Shown: positions 45,360 to 56,937, counted from the first letter of the stretch. The stretch is DNA of 64,000 nucleotides from Vitellaria paradoxa (GCA_019916065.1 CM034238.1:24605246-24669245), one strand, 5' to 3'. Notes: a model not told the origin generated them from the letters alone. Made by a program: numbers and translations.

Positions 45360-46520
45360 TAGGGATGGCAATAAGGGAGATCGGAGGTAGATATAACAAT
45401 ATCTATATCCGAACTCTGAACTCTCCGTCTGCCTCTGAATTTGTCCCAAACTCTGAACGGATATTTTTTTGGACCTCTATCCCCACTCCAAACGAAGAAC
45501 GGATATATCTGTGGATATTCAAAAATTCGAACTCTCTGCTTGTCTCCGAATCCACCCATAATTTGATACATTATTTGATTGCATATGTAACCTATTACTA
45601 TCAAAGAATTTATTTCCAAAACTAAAATAATACATAAACATCATCATAATAATAATTTACCAAAATAATATATAAACATATCTAAAATTAACATTTTATC
45701 AAAGTACCATTTTACCAACACATAAGAAAGATACATAATTCTAAAGTACTAACACTATCCTAAAATGACAAATAAAATATTTTCATTATTTTTTAAATTT
45801 GTAGCTAGATATTTTCCTAAAAATAATTGAGTTTATGAGTCATACTGGGGTATTTAAAATTATATAAATTAGTATAAATTTATAAAAGTTACAGTTACGT
45901 TATTCGTGCAGTGAGTAAAAAATTTAAATTTTATAAATATTTATATTATTTTGTAGAATCGCAAACGATATACCTTATAAAATTTTAAATTTACCTTTTT
46001 AAGTTTTCTTAATTTTTGTATATGAAAGAAATAAATTTAAACTTTTAAAGTTTAGTTTGCACAAAAGTCAAAAAAAATTAAATTTATAATTTTTTCACAA
46101 ACACACCCTAATTAAAACAAAATGATAACAATTTTTGCTTTAAATTTATTTATCAATATTCATTTTAATAATAAAAATAGTGATATTCGATAAGTATGAA
46201 GTATGATGAATGTGAATGTTATTTGTAATGTTATTGTGGTGATGTTGTCATCATGGATCCAAATGATTCGGGTTTGTTTGGATATTTTTCAGAATAAATC
46301 AGGACAGATCAAGGCAAATTGGGGTAGATTCGGATCGAATATCGAATTCGGAGTAAATCATGGCGAAGGTAGCCTCATCCCCATGTCTGATTGGATATCC
46401 ATTTTTTTAACTAACAAATCCAAATCTAATCTCATCTCCAAAAAAATATCCAAATCCCATATCTATTCAACTCAAGTAATAAATCAGATTCGGACGGATC
46501 GGTCGATATGGTCATTCTTA
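45360..46520. mobile_element. Non-autonomous hAT element A (1161 bp)
   Basis: A perfect 8-bp target duplication AATTTTAA (45352-45359 and 46521-46528). Ends TAGGGATGGCAATA and (reverse complement) TAAGAATGACCATA agree at 10 of 14 positions and resemble Ac-type hAT ends. Subterminal ACGGATATATCTGTGGATA words are also hAT-like. The tandem copy at 50981-52530 has no insertion at the matching site. No transposase is visible; the antisense frames at 45356-45625 mirror each other and are not genes. Confidence 0.85.
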
Positions 46521-47574
46521 AATTTTAATGACCCCTTTAAATGGGTCAACTTTTAATTACAACTTACCATCTAATTTTTTCCTTAATAATAATTGATTCT
46601 GTATTGGATGGGCTTAAATTATAAAATATTGCTGTCATTAATAATTGGGAGAGCAAATAATCCTTTTTTACTTCCACATTTTATATGAAATTTCATTTTG
46701 ATTTGTTTACTTTTATTTGAAACAATTAATTTTTGCACTTTTGGCTGAGTTTCATTCTTAAAATTTATTGACAAAAAATTTCATATGTTAATCGTGTGAG
46801 GAACCTGTTTGTGAGGGATTTTATCTGGGAAGAGTAAAGAAGGAGTGAAATAGAGAAACAATACCTTTTATTATACAATGCCTGTGCAAAAGAAGAACGT
46901 ACCATATATGTAATATTCAGCATCTATAAAATACAACTTTTAAGCCGTGGGGGAACAAATTAAAATTTAACCGAAATATATGATAGTTAAACGTTGCAAT
47001 TGAAAAGTTTTTATTAATTGAAAATATTTTAAGACAAACCTCTCCATTATTTTCGGCTTCCAAGTCTCAAACTACAAAAGAAACCACCGTATTGGGGTGA
47101 GTATTTTTTTGACATATCATTACATTGACGTTTAATTACGACTTTTTTGCTAGTCTTCGTTGTGAATTTCTTTTATTTTTTTATATTAACATCTATGCTC
47201 AATAAATTAAATTTTAAATTGTCTTTGTCCCTGGATTCTAATTTGATTGCTTGTTATATTAATTTTATATTAGTATGGTTATTTTTCGTGTATCTGCCAT
47301 TGCGTGTAATCAATAAATTAAATATAAGTATATTAAATATTAAGAATAAACCAAATATAACCCCACTAGATTAATACTCCGTTTGGAAGTATTCTACTAT
47401 TAGAATTTATTTTATTTTAAAATAAAATATTGATTTGATTTGATTTGATTTTATAAATAAAATTTTGTCTTTGGAACATATTTTAAATTTAAGAATTAAA
47501 TTGATTTAGTTTAAGTGAAATACCAAGTTTGACCATGTGATTAAGAAGTAAAAAAATATGATAAATATGATATA

Positions 47575-49267
47575 GGGGTTTTTGGAAGCCGGTCACTATT
47601 TATGGACTTATAAGAATTTTAGTCATATAAAAAAAACTTGTTTGTGAATAAGTTACACTTACAACAAAAAGACAAAAAAGGTCATCACAAGTTTTTCACT
47701 ACATTTCAAAACTGTTAGTTTTATCCGAAAATAGTGCACACTTCACTCATAACTTCCGTGACTTTCCATCTTCTTTACAAAGCAAACAAAACTGATTTTT
47801 GAAACAAAATCAAAACTGTTTGGGAAAAACCTAAATTGATCATCATTCCTAAGTATCTTTATTTTTTTTATTTTAAAACAGTAACCTAAATTGATCATCA
47901 TTCCTAAGTATCTTTAATTTTTTTTTTATTTTAAAACAGTACCGGTACTGTTTTAAAGATAGCTCAAAATGCTGATCGACTCCATGAATTTCTCTTACCC
48001 AAAACTCGTCATCTGCTTATAATTCATGGTGCTGTTTTGAGAAAACAGTATCGGTACTGTTTTCATACTACCATAAAAAATATCAATTGATACATAACGC
48101 AAATCAACCATATGAGCCAACATCATTATATTTTTCAAAACAGTAGCGGTACTGTTTTACTGTTTTGAAGATAGCTCAAAACGCCGATCGGCCCTATAGA
48201 TTTCTCTTACCATTAAAACTCATTATCTGCTTATAATTCATGCTATTGTTTTGAAAACAGTATCGATAAAACAGTACCGGTACTGTTTTCATACTACCTA
48301 AAAAATATCAATCGATACATAACACAAACCAACCATACAAGCCAACATCATCATATTTTTTGAAACAGTACCAGTACTGTTTTGAAGATAGCTCAAAACG
48401 TCGATCGGCCTTATAGATTTCTCTTACCCTTAAAACTCATCATCTGCTTATAATTTATGGTGTTGTTTTGAAAACAATACAGTACGGTTTTGTACCGATA
48501 CTATTTTTATACTACCATAAAAAAATCAATCAATACATAACACAAATCAACTATATGAGCCAACATTATTATATTTTTTGAAACAGTATCGGTATTGTTT
48601 TGAAGATAGCTCAAAACGCTGATCGGCCCCATGGATTTCTCTTGCCTTTAAAACTCGTTATCTAATTATAATTTATGGTATTGTTTTGAAAGCAGTATCG
48701 ATAAAACAGTACCGGTACTATTTTGTATCGATACTGTTTTCATATTGCCTAAAAAAATCAATTGATACATAACACAAACCAACTATACAAGCCAACATCA
48801 TCTTATTTTTTGAAACAGTACCGATACTGTTTTGAAGATAGCTCAAAACACTGATCGCCAAAATTAATCCATGAAGAAGATAGACCAAATAAGCTCTATC
48901 TTCTTCATATCTTCATGACTAAAACGGTAAACAATGAAACTGAAAACAATGAAGGAAAAAAGAGGAAGAAGCGTGATTCTCGGTAAACCATATCTTCACA
49001 CGATTTACAAGGAATGAAATAAAAAACGGAAGAACATGATTCACAGTTAGCACAATTTCTGGCAACTTCCGTCTGACTTAATTATATAAACAAAGGGCAT
49101 TTGTGTCATATTAGAAATTATATTTAAAACCAAATCGTGAAACCCACTCACAAGTGTGACTTAAACACAAAACTTTCTACATTAATATGACTTAAAGCAA
49201 TACTTTTTTTTAGGTGTGACTAAAAGCTTTAAAAGATTATAAAGTATGACTTAAATACAATTTTTCG
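47575..49267. mobile_element. Mutator-like element candidate nested in the Harbinger-like element
   Basis: Flanked by the 9-bp near-duplication TATGATATA (47566-47574) and TATGGTATA (49268-49276), 8 of 9 identical. The first and last 180 bp are loosely inverted copies: left TTTTAGTCATATAAAAAAAAC, right (reverse complement) TTTTAGTCACACCTAAAAAA. A 9-bp duplication and long imperfect terminal repeats fit Mutator-like elements, but the outermost bases do not pair well. It has no ORF and carries the palindromic minisatellite. Confidence 0.5.
47829..48860. repeat. Palindromic minisatellite (AAAACAGTACCGGTACTGTTTT core)
   Basis: Units of about 215-230 bp start at 47955, 48168, 48384, 48602 and 48834 (each AAAGATAGCTCAAAA or GAAGATAGCTCAAAA). 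Each full unit contains two copies of a palindrome with core CAGTACCGGTACTG. The copy at 47930-47957 is perfect over 28 bp, and 48268-48289 is perfect over 22. A separate 55-bp direct repeat (CCTAAATTGATCATCATTCC) occurs at 47830 and 47885 before the array. Confidence 0.88.
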
Positions 49268-50104
49268 TATGGTATAAGAGGATAAATTTGTCCACTTACT
49301 TAAATTGTTTAAGAAAATAATAAGTTCTCTATCAAATCTTATTATTTTGAATTAGATTTCAAATTCTATCGAAATCTCAAATTTTAAGTTATGAAATGAA
49401 ATTCAATCTAACTCATAAAATTTTATTTCACTTCCAAATATAATAATGGATGAGAATTCTCATCAAATAAAATCAAATCCCATCAAATCTGCCACGCCAA
49501 ACAGAGTGTAAAATTCAACCTAAAATTATAATTCTCTTGAAATAAATATAATTATGAAAATTACGGGTTAAATTAGCTAAAATAAATCATTCTACTATAA
49601 GATTAATTCTAGTAAAAAGATGTATAAGACGAATTTATTATTAAAATTATTAACTTTATTTACAAAATTTTATCATACGTTTATAATTATTTTAATAATT
49701 TTATTATAAAAATATTATCACTTCCCCGAGGCAGCATATATGTAATTCTGTCTCCACCGAGACTCTCTGCACGATGTAACTTTAAGCTTCGCATGAAACT
49801 TCTTTGTTGTTCATTTACTGAGTCTCCATGGACTCGAAACACTAAAATAACGTTGCTACGTGCTATATTCAACGCATAACTTTTTATTCAGCATTGCGCG
49901 GGCTTAAATTCTGAAATATAACATTTATTACAAAAACTAGTCACCGATGACCCTCACTAGCAATCAATCAGAGGACATCCACTACCATTACTATTTTAAA
50001 ATATTGATTCTCATGTTATTTTTTTTTATTAGATTTCAAATTTCAAAAAGTCACCGTAAAATATTCTAACCATGCTTTTTTTCTTTTTTCTTTTTTTTTT
50101 TTAC

Positions 50105-50200
50105 GTGAGGCGTGACTTCTTCAAATTTCCACTGAGTCGGTCCGTGTTAAACCAGAGGTGACTCGGGTATTGAAATGAAAACATGCTTGTATTTATCTGC
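50105..50200 (+). repeat. Conserved GAGTCG..CGACTCG block, copy 1
   Basis: ACTGAGTCGGTCC, GTTAAACCAGAGG, TGACTCGGGTATTGAAATG, then CTTGTATTTATCTG and a TATATATAA. This is the best conserved part of the four-copy locus. Confidence 0.75.
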
Positions 50201-50250
50201 GATATATATAATTGTATTGGAAGTGTATCATTATGTTAACACCGTATTAA

Positions 50251-50497
50251 GATTGAGTTTGAGAAGAAAAAATTTATGTTTTTTATATTTAGTTATTAAA
50301 AAATTAACTTTTTTTTTATATTTAAAAAAAAGTTAACTTTTTAGTAACTTTTTAACAACTAATTTTTTAGAATTTTTGTTAATTTGATACATTTACCTTT
50401 CAATGTTTAAAAGAAATTTAAAGTGTAAGAATAAATTTGACCATTTAAAAAAAAAAATGGCCAGTGAGGCACCAACTTTTTTTCTCAAACAATCACC
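50251..50497. mobile_element. MITE-like insertion, about 245 bp
   Basis: The tandem copy at 54241-54290 reads straight through (ACCGTATTAAATCTTGCAC), so this is an insertion. Ends GATTGAGTTTGAGAA and (reverse complement) GATTGTTTGAGAAAA form a terminal inverted repeat with a small gap. Superfamily uncertain. Confidence 0.55.
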
Positions 50498-50812
50498 AAA
50501 TCTTGCAGTAGCTTGAAAAACCTGATTGAGCTTTTTGCTTTTATTTTGTCTTGTTTGGTTTATTTTATTTTTATTTTTATTTTTTATGTATTTTAGTTCC
50601 GCCGTACATGTCAGAAAATGGGCAACTCTCCATCGTCATATATATATATATATATATATATATATTCTTTTAATTAAAAATATCATTTAAAGTTGAATAA
50701 AAATTAAATTTTATTATTAGTCATTTAATTTTATAAAATTAAATAGGCTAATTTTGACTTTTTGAGTTTGATATCACTCATATTAATCTTCTTAAAATTA
50801 ACTTATTATTAA
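50498..50812 (+). other. AT-rich spacer of the tandem locus with TA microsatellite
   Basis: It contains a run of about 14 TA units at 50638-50666 and otherwise only AT-rich unique-looking sequence. No gene. Confidence 0.6.
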
Positions 50813-50980
50813 GGGTTTGTTTGGAGTAAGAAAAAATGAGATAAATTGAGATAAATTGTGGTTTGGGGAGAGTTCGTAATGCGTGCAGTGAGAGAAAAAA
50901 GTTGATGTGATATAAAGTTAACAGAGATTTATAGAGATTTTCAGAGATTTTCAACAAATTATAGCACGCCAAACGGGCCC
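50813..50980. mobile_element. Small MITE with GGGTTTGTTTGG / CCAAACGGGCCC ends
   Basis: 168 bp. The terminal inverted repeat GGGTTTGTTTGG versus GGGCCCGTTTGG is typical of Tourist/PIF-Harbinger MITEs. TTATT lies beside both ends, although the exact duplication is blurred on the left. Confidence 0.65.
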
Positions 50981-52530
50981 TTATTGAGTGTAAATGAGTT
51001 AAAATAATTTAAACTCGCCAAACTCGCTCCTTTGCAAATTCTAACCGATTGTTACAAATTGTGAGATGTGTTGCGTTGAATCTCATTGATCACCTTCATT
51101 GAGTCGAGTTTTAATTATAACTTGCAACATAATTCTGTTTTTATTAATATTTGATTCAACTTGGGAAGAACTTAAATTATAAAATCTTACGGTTTAAATT
51201 ATTAACATTTGATTCAATACAACCGTTGTATTGGTGAGTTTTTACATTCGTATGTGTTGTCCTGCGTGCGTGTTATTGATAAATTAAATATCAGAAGACT
51301 AATACATTTGGAAAAAATTACGTTAGAATAACGAACAAATCAAATATAATCATACTAAATTAAAATTCAACCTAGAATTATAATTTTTTTGGTAGTTCTA
51401 AAATTATAATTCTTTTAAAATAAATACAATTATTTATTACCACTATAAATATAATTGTTTTGAGGTGTTGAAAGTTAAATACAATAAAACTAATATTCTA
51501 GTAAAAGCACGTAGAAGGTTTAACTTATTTTTAATTTTTTTTTAATTAGTCTTGTAAATTTCATTTTGACTCTACTTCTGATAAAAAATTTTGAAAAACA
51601 TTGAAAAGTATTGAAAAATTATAAAAATTATTTATTTTTTATTTTACTGTACGAATTACGAACTTACAATATATCTTATTTTATTTCATTTTATTATACA
51701 TTTTGTGACCCCAAATGCTATAATTATTTCAAATTTTTTTATAAGATCATAATTATTTCGAATAATTTTATTATGAAAATTTTATCACTTCTTCCAAAGC
51801 AGCATGTAATCATCTCTTCCACTGACTTAAAAAATGCTGATTCTACCCCACGGGGCTGATTGAAACAAAGAAAATTAGCATGATTTGGTCTCAATGGCAC
51901 AAAGAAAAGTAGCTTATTTTTGCGCGCCGGTTCACGTGATCTGGCCCCAAAAATCTAAGTGACTTAAGCTTCGGTTGCAACTTTACTCTTCATATTTATA
52001 GGCTGGACCCAAAAATCTAAAATAACATTGCTACCAACACAAACACTATTATAACTTTTTAACCTACTCTTTTTTATATTTAATTCAGTACTTAGCATTG
52101 GATGGACTAAAATTCTAAAATAGAGTATTTATTACGAAAAACTAGTCAATGATGACCCTCACTAAAATTCTAAAATAGAGTATTTATTACGAAAAACTAG
52201 CCAATGATGACCCTCACTAGCTATCAATTAGAGGACATACACTACTATTTTAAAATATTGATCCTCATCTTTTTTTTTTTTTTTCCATTAGATTCAAATT
52301 AAAAAAGACAAATATTCTAGATATTTTTTTTTTCGAGTCGATGTGAGGGGTGACTTCTTTCTCTGCATCCTGCTGCATTAACAGCCAAGTCGTTTTGACT
52401 GAGTCGGTACGAGTTAAACCGGAGGCGACTCGGGTGTTGAAATGAGAATTTGCTTGTATTTATGTGAGATATATATAATTATTTTGGGACATTGATAGTG
52501 TGTATTGTTATGTTAATTCGTATTAAATTT
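50981..52530 (+). repeat. Host tandem locus, copy 2
   Basis: The full landmark series without large insertions; it therefore serves as the empty-site reference for elements in copy 1. A local 57-bp duplication (ACTAAAATTCTAAAATAGAG ... GATGACCCTC) occupies about 52109-52220. Conserved block at 52336-52450. The frame at 51611-51859 is AT-rich chance. Confidence 0.7.
52336..52450 (+). repeat. Conserved GAGTCG..CGACTCG block, copy 2
   Basis: GTGAGGGGTGACTTCTTTC, CTGCATTAACAGCCAAGTCG, TTTTGACTGAGTCGGTACGA, GTTAAACCGGAGGCGACTCG, GGTGTTGAAATGAGAA. GAGTCG and CGACTC can form a stem around the GTTAAACC stretch. Confidence 0.8.
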
Positions 52531-52876
52531 TGCATTACTTTGTTCATTTAATAGTGTTTATATTTATTATCTTTATTTATATTTATATTTATAAATTTTT
52601 TAAAATTAAAAATAAAAACGTATTTGTCAAATTTATTTATTGCTAATCTTATTGATTTTTTGGAACAATTTAAAATTTTTTAAAATTATACTCGCATGTG
52701 TAATAATTTTATTATAAAAATATTTTAACAACGTGTAATTATGTCTTCCACTTACTAAAAGAGCTCATTCTGTCGCGAATTTCAATGACGCAAAGAAAAT
52801 ATGGCATATTCTAGTCCCAATGACACGTAAAAAGTAGCATATTTTCGTGTTTCACATTGCCACCACATTCAACATT

Positions 52877-53578
52877 TAGGCATGATAACGGGATAGACTG
52901 AAGGTGGATTTCGAACCTTAAATCCTCTGTCAGCTTTTAAATTTGTCCCAAATTTTAAACAAATTTTTTTAATTCTTTATTTTTCTCCAAACAGAGAATG
53001 GATATATTTGAAAATATTTGAAAATTCAAATCTTCCGTCCGTTCTCTAATTCGTCCCTAATTTGATACAAAACTTGATTATATATGTAACTTATTATTAT
53101 CAAATAATTCATCTCTAAAATTAAAATAATATATAAACATTATCACAATAATAAATTGCCAAAGTAATACATAAACATTTCCAAAACTAACATTTCACTA
53201 AAATACTATTTCAACAACTGATACATAATAAAGATATATAATTTCAAAGTACCAACATTACTCTTATTCAAAGTAATAAATACAAAATATAATATCCATA
53301 ACATGATTATTAATCCCAATTCTTGAATTCAGGATTGTTCAAGTCTGTTCGAATATTTTTTGGGACATATTGGGATGGATCATGACATATTTAGATCGAA
53401 TATCCAATTTAAAGTAGATTTGGGATAGAAGCAGTCACATACTTATATTCGATCCAATATTTAAATTTTTTTTTAAATCTAAATTCAATCCAATCTCTAA
53501 AAAAAATCCAAAACTCACATTTATTCAGTTTGAATAACAGATTGAGTTTAGACGGGTCGGTCGAGATGACCATTTCCA
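52877..53578. mobile_element. Non-autonomous hAT element B (702 bp), relative of element A
   Basis: Flanked by TCAACATT (52869-52876) and TCAACCTT (53579-53586), 7 of 8 identical. It begins TAGGCATGATAACGGGATAG and ends GACGGGTCGGTCGAGATGACC plus 8 bases. Most of its sequence aligns with hAT element A, for example ATTTGATACA..ACTTGATTATATATGTAAC with the same order and orientation. Confidence 0.78.
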
Positions 53579-53662
53579 TCAACCTTGTAACTTTTTAATT
53601 TTTCTTTTTATATTTAATTCAGTATTCCGTAATGATTGGACTAGAGTTCTAAAATATAGCCA

Positions 53663-54037
53663 CTAGCTATCAATCAAAGGACATATCAACAATTACCATC
53701 CACTGCTATTTTAAGATATTGATTCTTATATTTTCCATTGGATTCAAATTTCAAAAGTCACCACAAAATATTCTAGATATGCTTCTTTTTTTCTATGAAT
53801 CAGAGGACATATTAACAATCCACTACTGTTTTAAAATATTAATTTTTATATTTTTCATTAGATTCAAATTTCAAAAGTTACCATAAAATATTATAAACAT
53901 GCTTCTTTTTTTCTATCAATCAAGGACATATCAACAACTGCTACGCACTGCTACTTTAAAATATTGATTCTTATGTTTTTCATTGGATTCAAATTTCAAA
54001 AGTCACCATAAAATATTCTAGACATGCTTCTTTTTTT
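53663..54037 (+). repeat. Local triplication of a 118-133 bp segment in copy 3
   Basis: Three successive copies of 'ATCAATCAAAGGACATATCAAC ... GATTCAAATTTCAAAAGTCACC ... ATGCTTCTTTTTTTC', starting at about 53667, 53797 and 53916. Copies 1, 2 and 4 of the locus have this segment once. Confidence 0.8.
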
Positions 54038-54070
54038 GCCTTTTTTTTTTTAAACCTATTTTATGCTAGA

Positions 54071-54190
54071 TCATAGTGAGGGGTGACTTCTTCTCGTCAT
54101 CCTGCCGCATTAAAAGCCAAAACGCATTTTTGACTAAGTGGGTCCGAGTTAAACCAGAGGCGACTCGGGTGTTGAACTGAGAACTTGCCT
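54071..54190 (+). repeat. Conserved GAGTCG..CGACTCG block, copy 3
   Basis: GTGAGGGGTGACTTCTTCTC, CCGCATTAAAAGCCAA, GACTAAGTGGGTCCGAGTT, AAACCAGAGGCGACTCGGGT, GTTGAACTGAGAACTTGCC. Here GAGTCG is mutated to AAGTGG, so the stem is weaker. Confidence 0.78.
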
Positions 54191-54340
54191 GTATTTGTGT
54201 GGGATATATATATTTGTTTCGAAGTATTGAAGGTGTACTGTTATGTTAACACCGTATTAAATCTTGCACTAGCTTAAAAAACCGGATTGAGGTTTTTGTT
54301 TTTGTTTCTTTTTGTTTTTTTTTTTTTTTTTTCTTTTCTG

Positions 54341-56346
54341 GCCATGTTGTAGATGTGAAAAATGGGCAATTCTTCATCATCAAATATATATGCAGTAGAA
54401 GTGTGTGTAAACAATATGTATGATTATAATTTTATTTGCATAATTCATTAGGAAGTTAAAAGGTATTTTAAGAAATTAAAAGATTTTACCAAAATTAATA
54501 TTTATTAATATTTTGACTTTACCAATACGCTTGGTATTTCTTTATATTATTATAGACATTGCACTCCTTACAAATAAAATGTAAATGGGTTCAAAAAATT
54601 AAATTTAATTTGTTTTTACTCAATCCAAACTTACCTGTGCATTAAATTCATTTAAATTTCACTTACTTTGATGACTCACGAATTCTAGTTAATTGTCATG
54701 ACTTGTTACCTTCATTGAGTATGGCTTTAATTACAACTTGCCGCCTATTAATATTTGATTCAGCACGGGATGGACTTAAATTATAAAATATTATTTTCAT
54801 TAATAATTATGAATACAAATTAGCTTTTTCCCTTCTACATTTTACATCGAATTTCTATTTGAATTCTTTACTTTTATTTGAAACAATTAACTCTTCCACT
54901 TTTGAATGACTTTCATTTTATTACTTTTAAAAAATTTATTGATGAAAAATTTCACATGTCATATGAACAATTGGTATTCATCACCATGTTTTGTTGACTG
55001 TTAGTAATAAATAAACAAAATTAAAGCTTAATCAAAATATAAGAATTAAATGTTACAATTGAAAATTTTTTATTTGAAAACATTTTAGAGCAAATATCTA
55101 TTATTTTCGACACCAAATCTCAAAGTACAAAAGAAACCATTGTGTTGGTGAGTATTTTTTTTTTTTTTGACCAATCACTAAATTGACATTTTAGTTACAA
55201 CTTTGTTAGTTTTTGTTGTGTATTTTTTTTTTTAATATTAACTTCTATGCTCAATTTATTTCAGAATCAAATTCTAAATTTTCTTTATTTTTGAATTCTA
55301 ATTTGATTATTTATTTTTATGTTAGCAAATTTATTTTTCTTATTTCTGTCACTATGTGTCATCAATAAATCAAATATTAACATACCAATATATTAGAAAA
55401 AATACATTAAAATAATGAATAAACTAATTATAATAACACTAAATGTCATACCAATATATTAGAAAAATACATTAGAATAACGAATAAATTAATTAAATAA
55501 CACTAAATTAAACTTTAGCTTAAAATTATAATTTTCTTGAAATGAATACAATTATGAAAATTAGGCGTTAAACTAATAAAATAAATCATTTCTATATATT
55601 ATAGAACTAATTAATTCTAGTAAAAAAAAATATGTATAAGACTAATGTATTATTAAAATTATTAATTTTTTAAAATTATTTTTACAAATTTTATTATATG
55701 ACTATAATTACGTTTAGCAATTTAATTATAAAAATATTGTCACGCCTCCAAAGGAAAATGATTATGTCCTCCACTGAGTAAGATTCTTCCAAGGCATCAC
55801 CTAATTATCTCCTCCACTGACTAAGAAAAGGACCGAGTCCACGCCTATTTTCAATGACACAGAAAAAGTTGCATACTTTTGCATGTCTGTTCACATATGA
55901 TCTAGCCCATAACTGACTTTTTGCATATAACTTTTTTTTTCTCTTTGTATTTAATTCACAGCCTCTGCTGGACTTGAACTTTAAAACAACGTACATATAC
56001 AACTGTCCAATTTATTCTCTGTACTTAATCCAGTATTCAGCATTAGTTGGCCTAAAATTGTAAAATAGAACATTTATTACGAAAATTAGTCAATGGTGGC
56101 CCTCACTAGCCATCAATCAGAGGGCATCCCACTACTATTTTAAAATATTAATCCTCAATTTTTTTTTTAGCTTCATTGACTCAAATTTCAAAAAGACAAC
56201 ATAAAATATTCTAGACATGCTTTTTTCATGTGAGGGGTGACTTCTTCTCTCCATCGTGGTGCAATAAAATCCAAGTCGCAATTTTGACTAAGTTGGTCCG
56301 AGTTAAACCAGAGGCGACTCGGGTATTGAAATGAGAACATGTTTGT
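54341..56346 (+). repeat. Host tandem locus, copy 4
   Basis: The landmark series from about 54640 to 56346 without large insertions, with conserved block at 56221-56340. The last bases (GAGAACATGTTTGT) are cut by the LTR element at 56347; copies 1-3 continue CTTGTATTTATGTG at this point. 54341-54640 is AT-rich with nothing I can name. The minus frames at 55805-56002 and 56188-56406 are chance. Confidence 0.7.
56221..56340 (+). repeat. Conserved GAGTCG..CGACTCG block, copy 4
   Basis: GTGAGGGGTGACTTCTTCTC, GTGCAATAAAATCCAAGTCG, TTGACTAAGTTGGTCCGAGT, AAACCAGAGGCGACTCGGGT, ATTGAAATGAGAACATG. Confidence 0.78.
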
Positions 56347-56936
56347 TGTGAGGCTAAGAAATATCTTCCCGAGTATGATAGCACATCTCCAATCACAATA
56401 TAACATCCTAATTAGAAAAATATATATTCTAGTTAAATTGGAACTAAATAGTTTGATAGTTATAATATATAATTACTTCACTTACTACACTTAAGTGCAA
56501 TAGGAGAAAAGATCTATAGAGTATATGTAACAAAGTCACTTCCACACGGCTCCCAAAACTTTCAACATCAGGCATTTAATGTTAGCCACCCACCTCTACT
56601 TTAAGTCATGTCAAAATAAAGTAATGGTCAAATCAACAAAAAGTATGTCATACACTCTATTTACAAATACCTAAAATGAAGACAAGGGAAGGGTCTTTTT
56701 TGCTCCTTTTTCTCCTCCCACTCTTCTGGCTCTCTCTCTTTCTCTCTATTTATTTACATAAGCTTATTATCTATACGAGAAACTGACTTAAGTATCGGAA
56801 TGTCCTTGGTTAGGGACCAACTCTGACTATTTTATTTACCGTTTTCTTACATGCAGGTCGCCGCCGAGAGGAGATCTCCATGAACAAGGGAAAGAGGGGG
56901 TCTACGGAGAAAGGGGGTAAAAAATTTTCCCGAACA
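56347..56936 (+). repeat. 5' LTR of the coding-free element (590 bp)
   Basis: TGTGAGGCTAAG ... TTCCCGAACA. It includes the GACTTAAGTATCGGAATGTCC and GCAGGTCGCCGCCGAGAGGA stretches near its end, which resemble the 3' end of plant LTRs that precede GGCGCCCAC primer sites. TTTGT (56342-56346) is the likely target duplication. Confidence 0.7.
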
Positions 56937-56937
56937 T

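Larger units (their letters stand above)
47375..49508. mobile_element. PIF/Harbinger-like non-autonomous element
   Basis: Ends TACTCCGTTTGG and CCAAACAGAGTG (reverse complement CACTCTGTTTGG) match at 10 of 12. They are flanked by TAA on both sides (47372-47374 and 49509-49511). The tandem copy at about 51353-51372 shows the empty site (ACTAAATTAAAATTCAACC), which confirms the borders. Its own sequence is only about 440 bp (47375-47565 and 49277-49508); the rest is a nested insertion. Confidence 0.8.
45247..50250 (+). repeat. Host tandem locus, copy 1 (expanded by insertions)
   Basis: AT-rich, non-coding. Without its hAT, PIF/Harbinger-like and Mutator-like insertions it is about 1.7 kb. Landmarks shared with the other copies, in order: 'TTCAATTGAGT..TTTTAATTACAACTT', 'GATGGACTTAAATTATAAAATATT', 'CTCAAACTACAAAAGAAACC', 'AAAATTATAATTCTCTTGAAAT', 'TAAAATATTGATTCTCAT' and the conserved block at 50105-50200. 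No host gene recognised. Confidence 0.7.
52531..54340 (+). repeat. Host tandem locus, copy 3 (5' part missing)
   Basis: It has the later landmarks only (from 'TTTTATTATAAAAATATT' at about 52704), plus hAT element B and a local triplication. Conserved block at 54071-54190. Confidence 0.65.

Noticed and set aside
45356..45625. Two mirror-image frames of 86-87 residues
   Set aside because: They fall inside hAT element A near its end, cover the same bases on opposite strands and show no domain.
46203..46556. 117-residue frame crossing the right end of hAT element A
   Set aside because: It runs across a transposon border into host sequence, so it cannot be an old functional gene.
47829..48860. 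CRISPR-like or centromeric satellite interpretation of the palindromic array
   Set aside because: Units are about 215-230 bp with low copy number, bounded by a transposon-like flank; nothing fits CRISPR, and a centromere satellite would be far longer.
50638..50666. TA microsatellite as a regulatory TATA cluster
   Set aside because: Simple dinucleotide run in AT-rich sequence without a linked gene.
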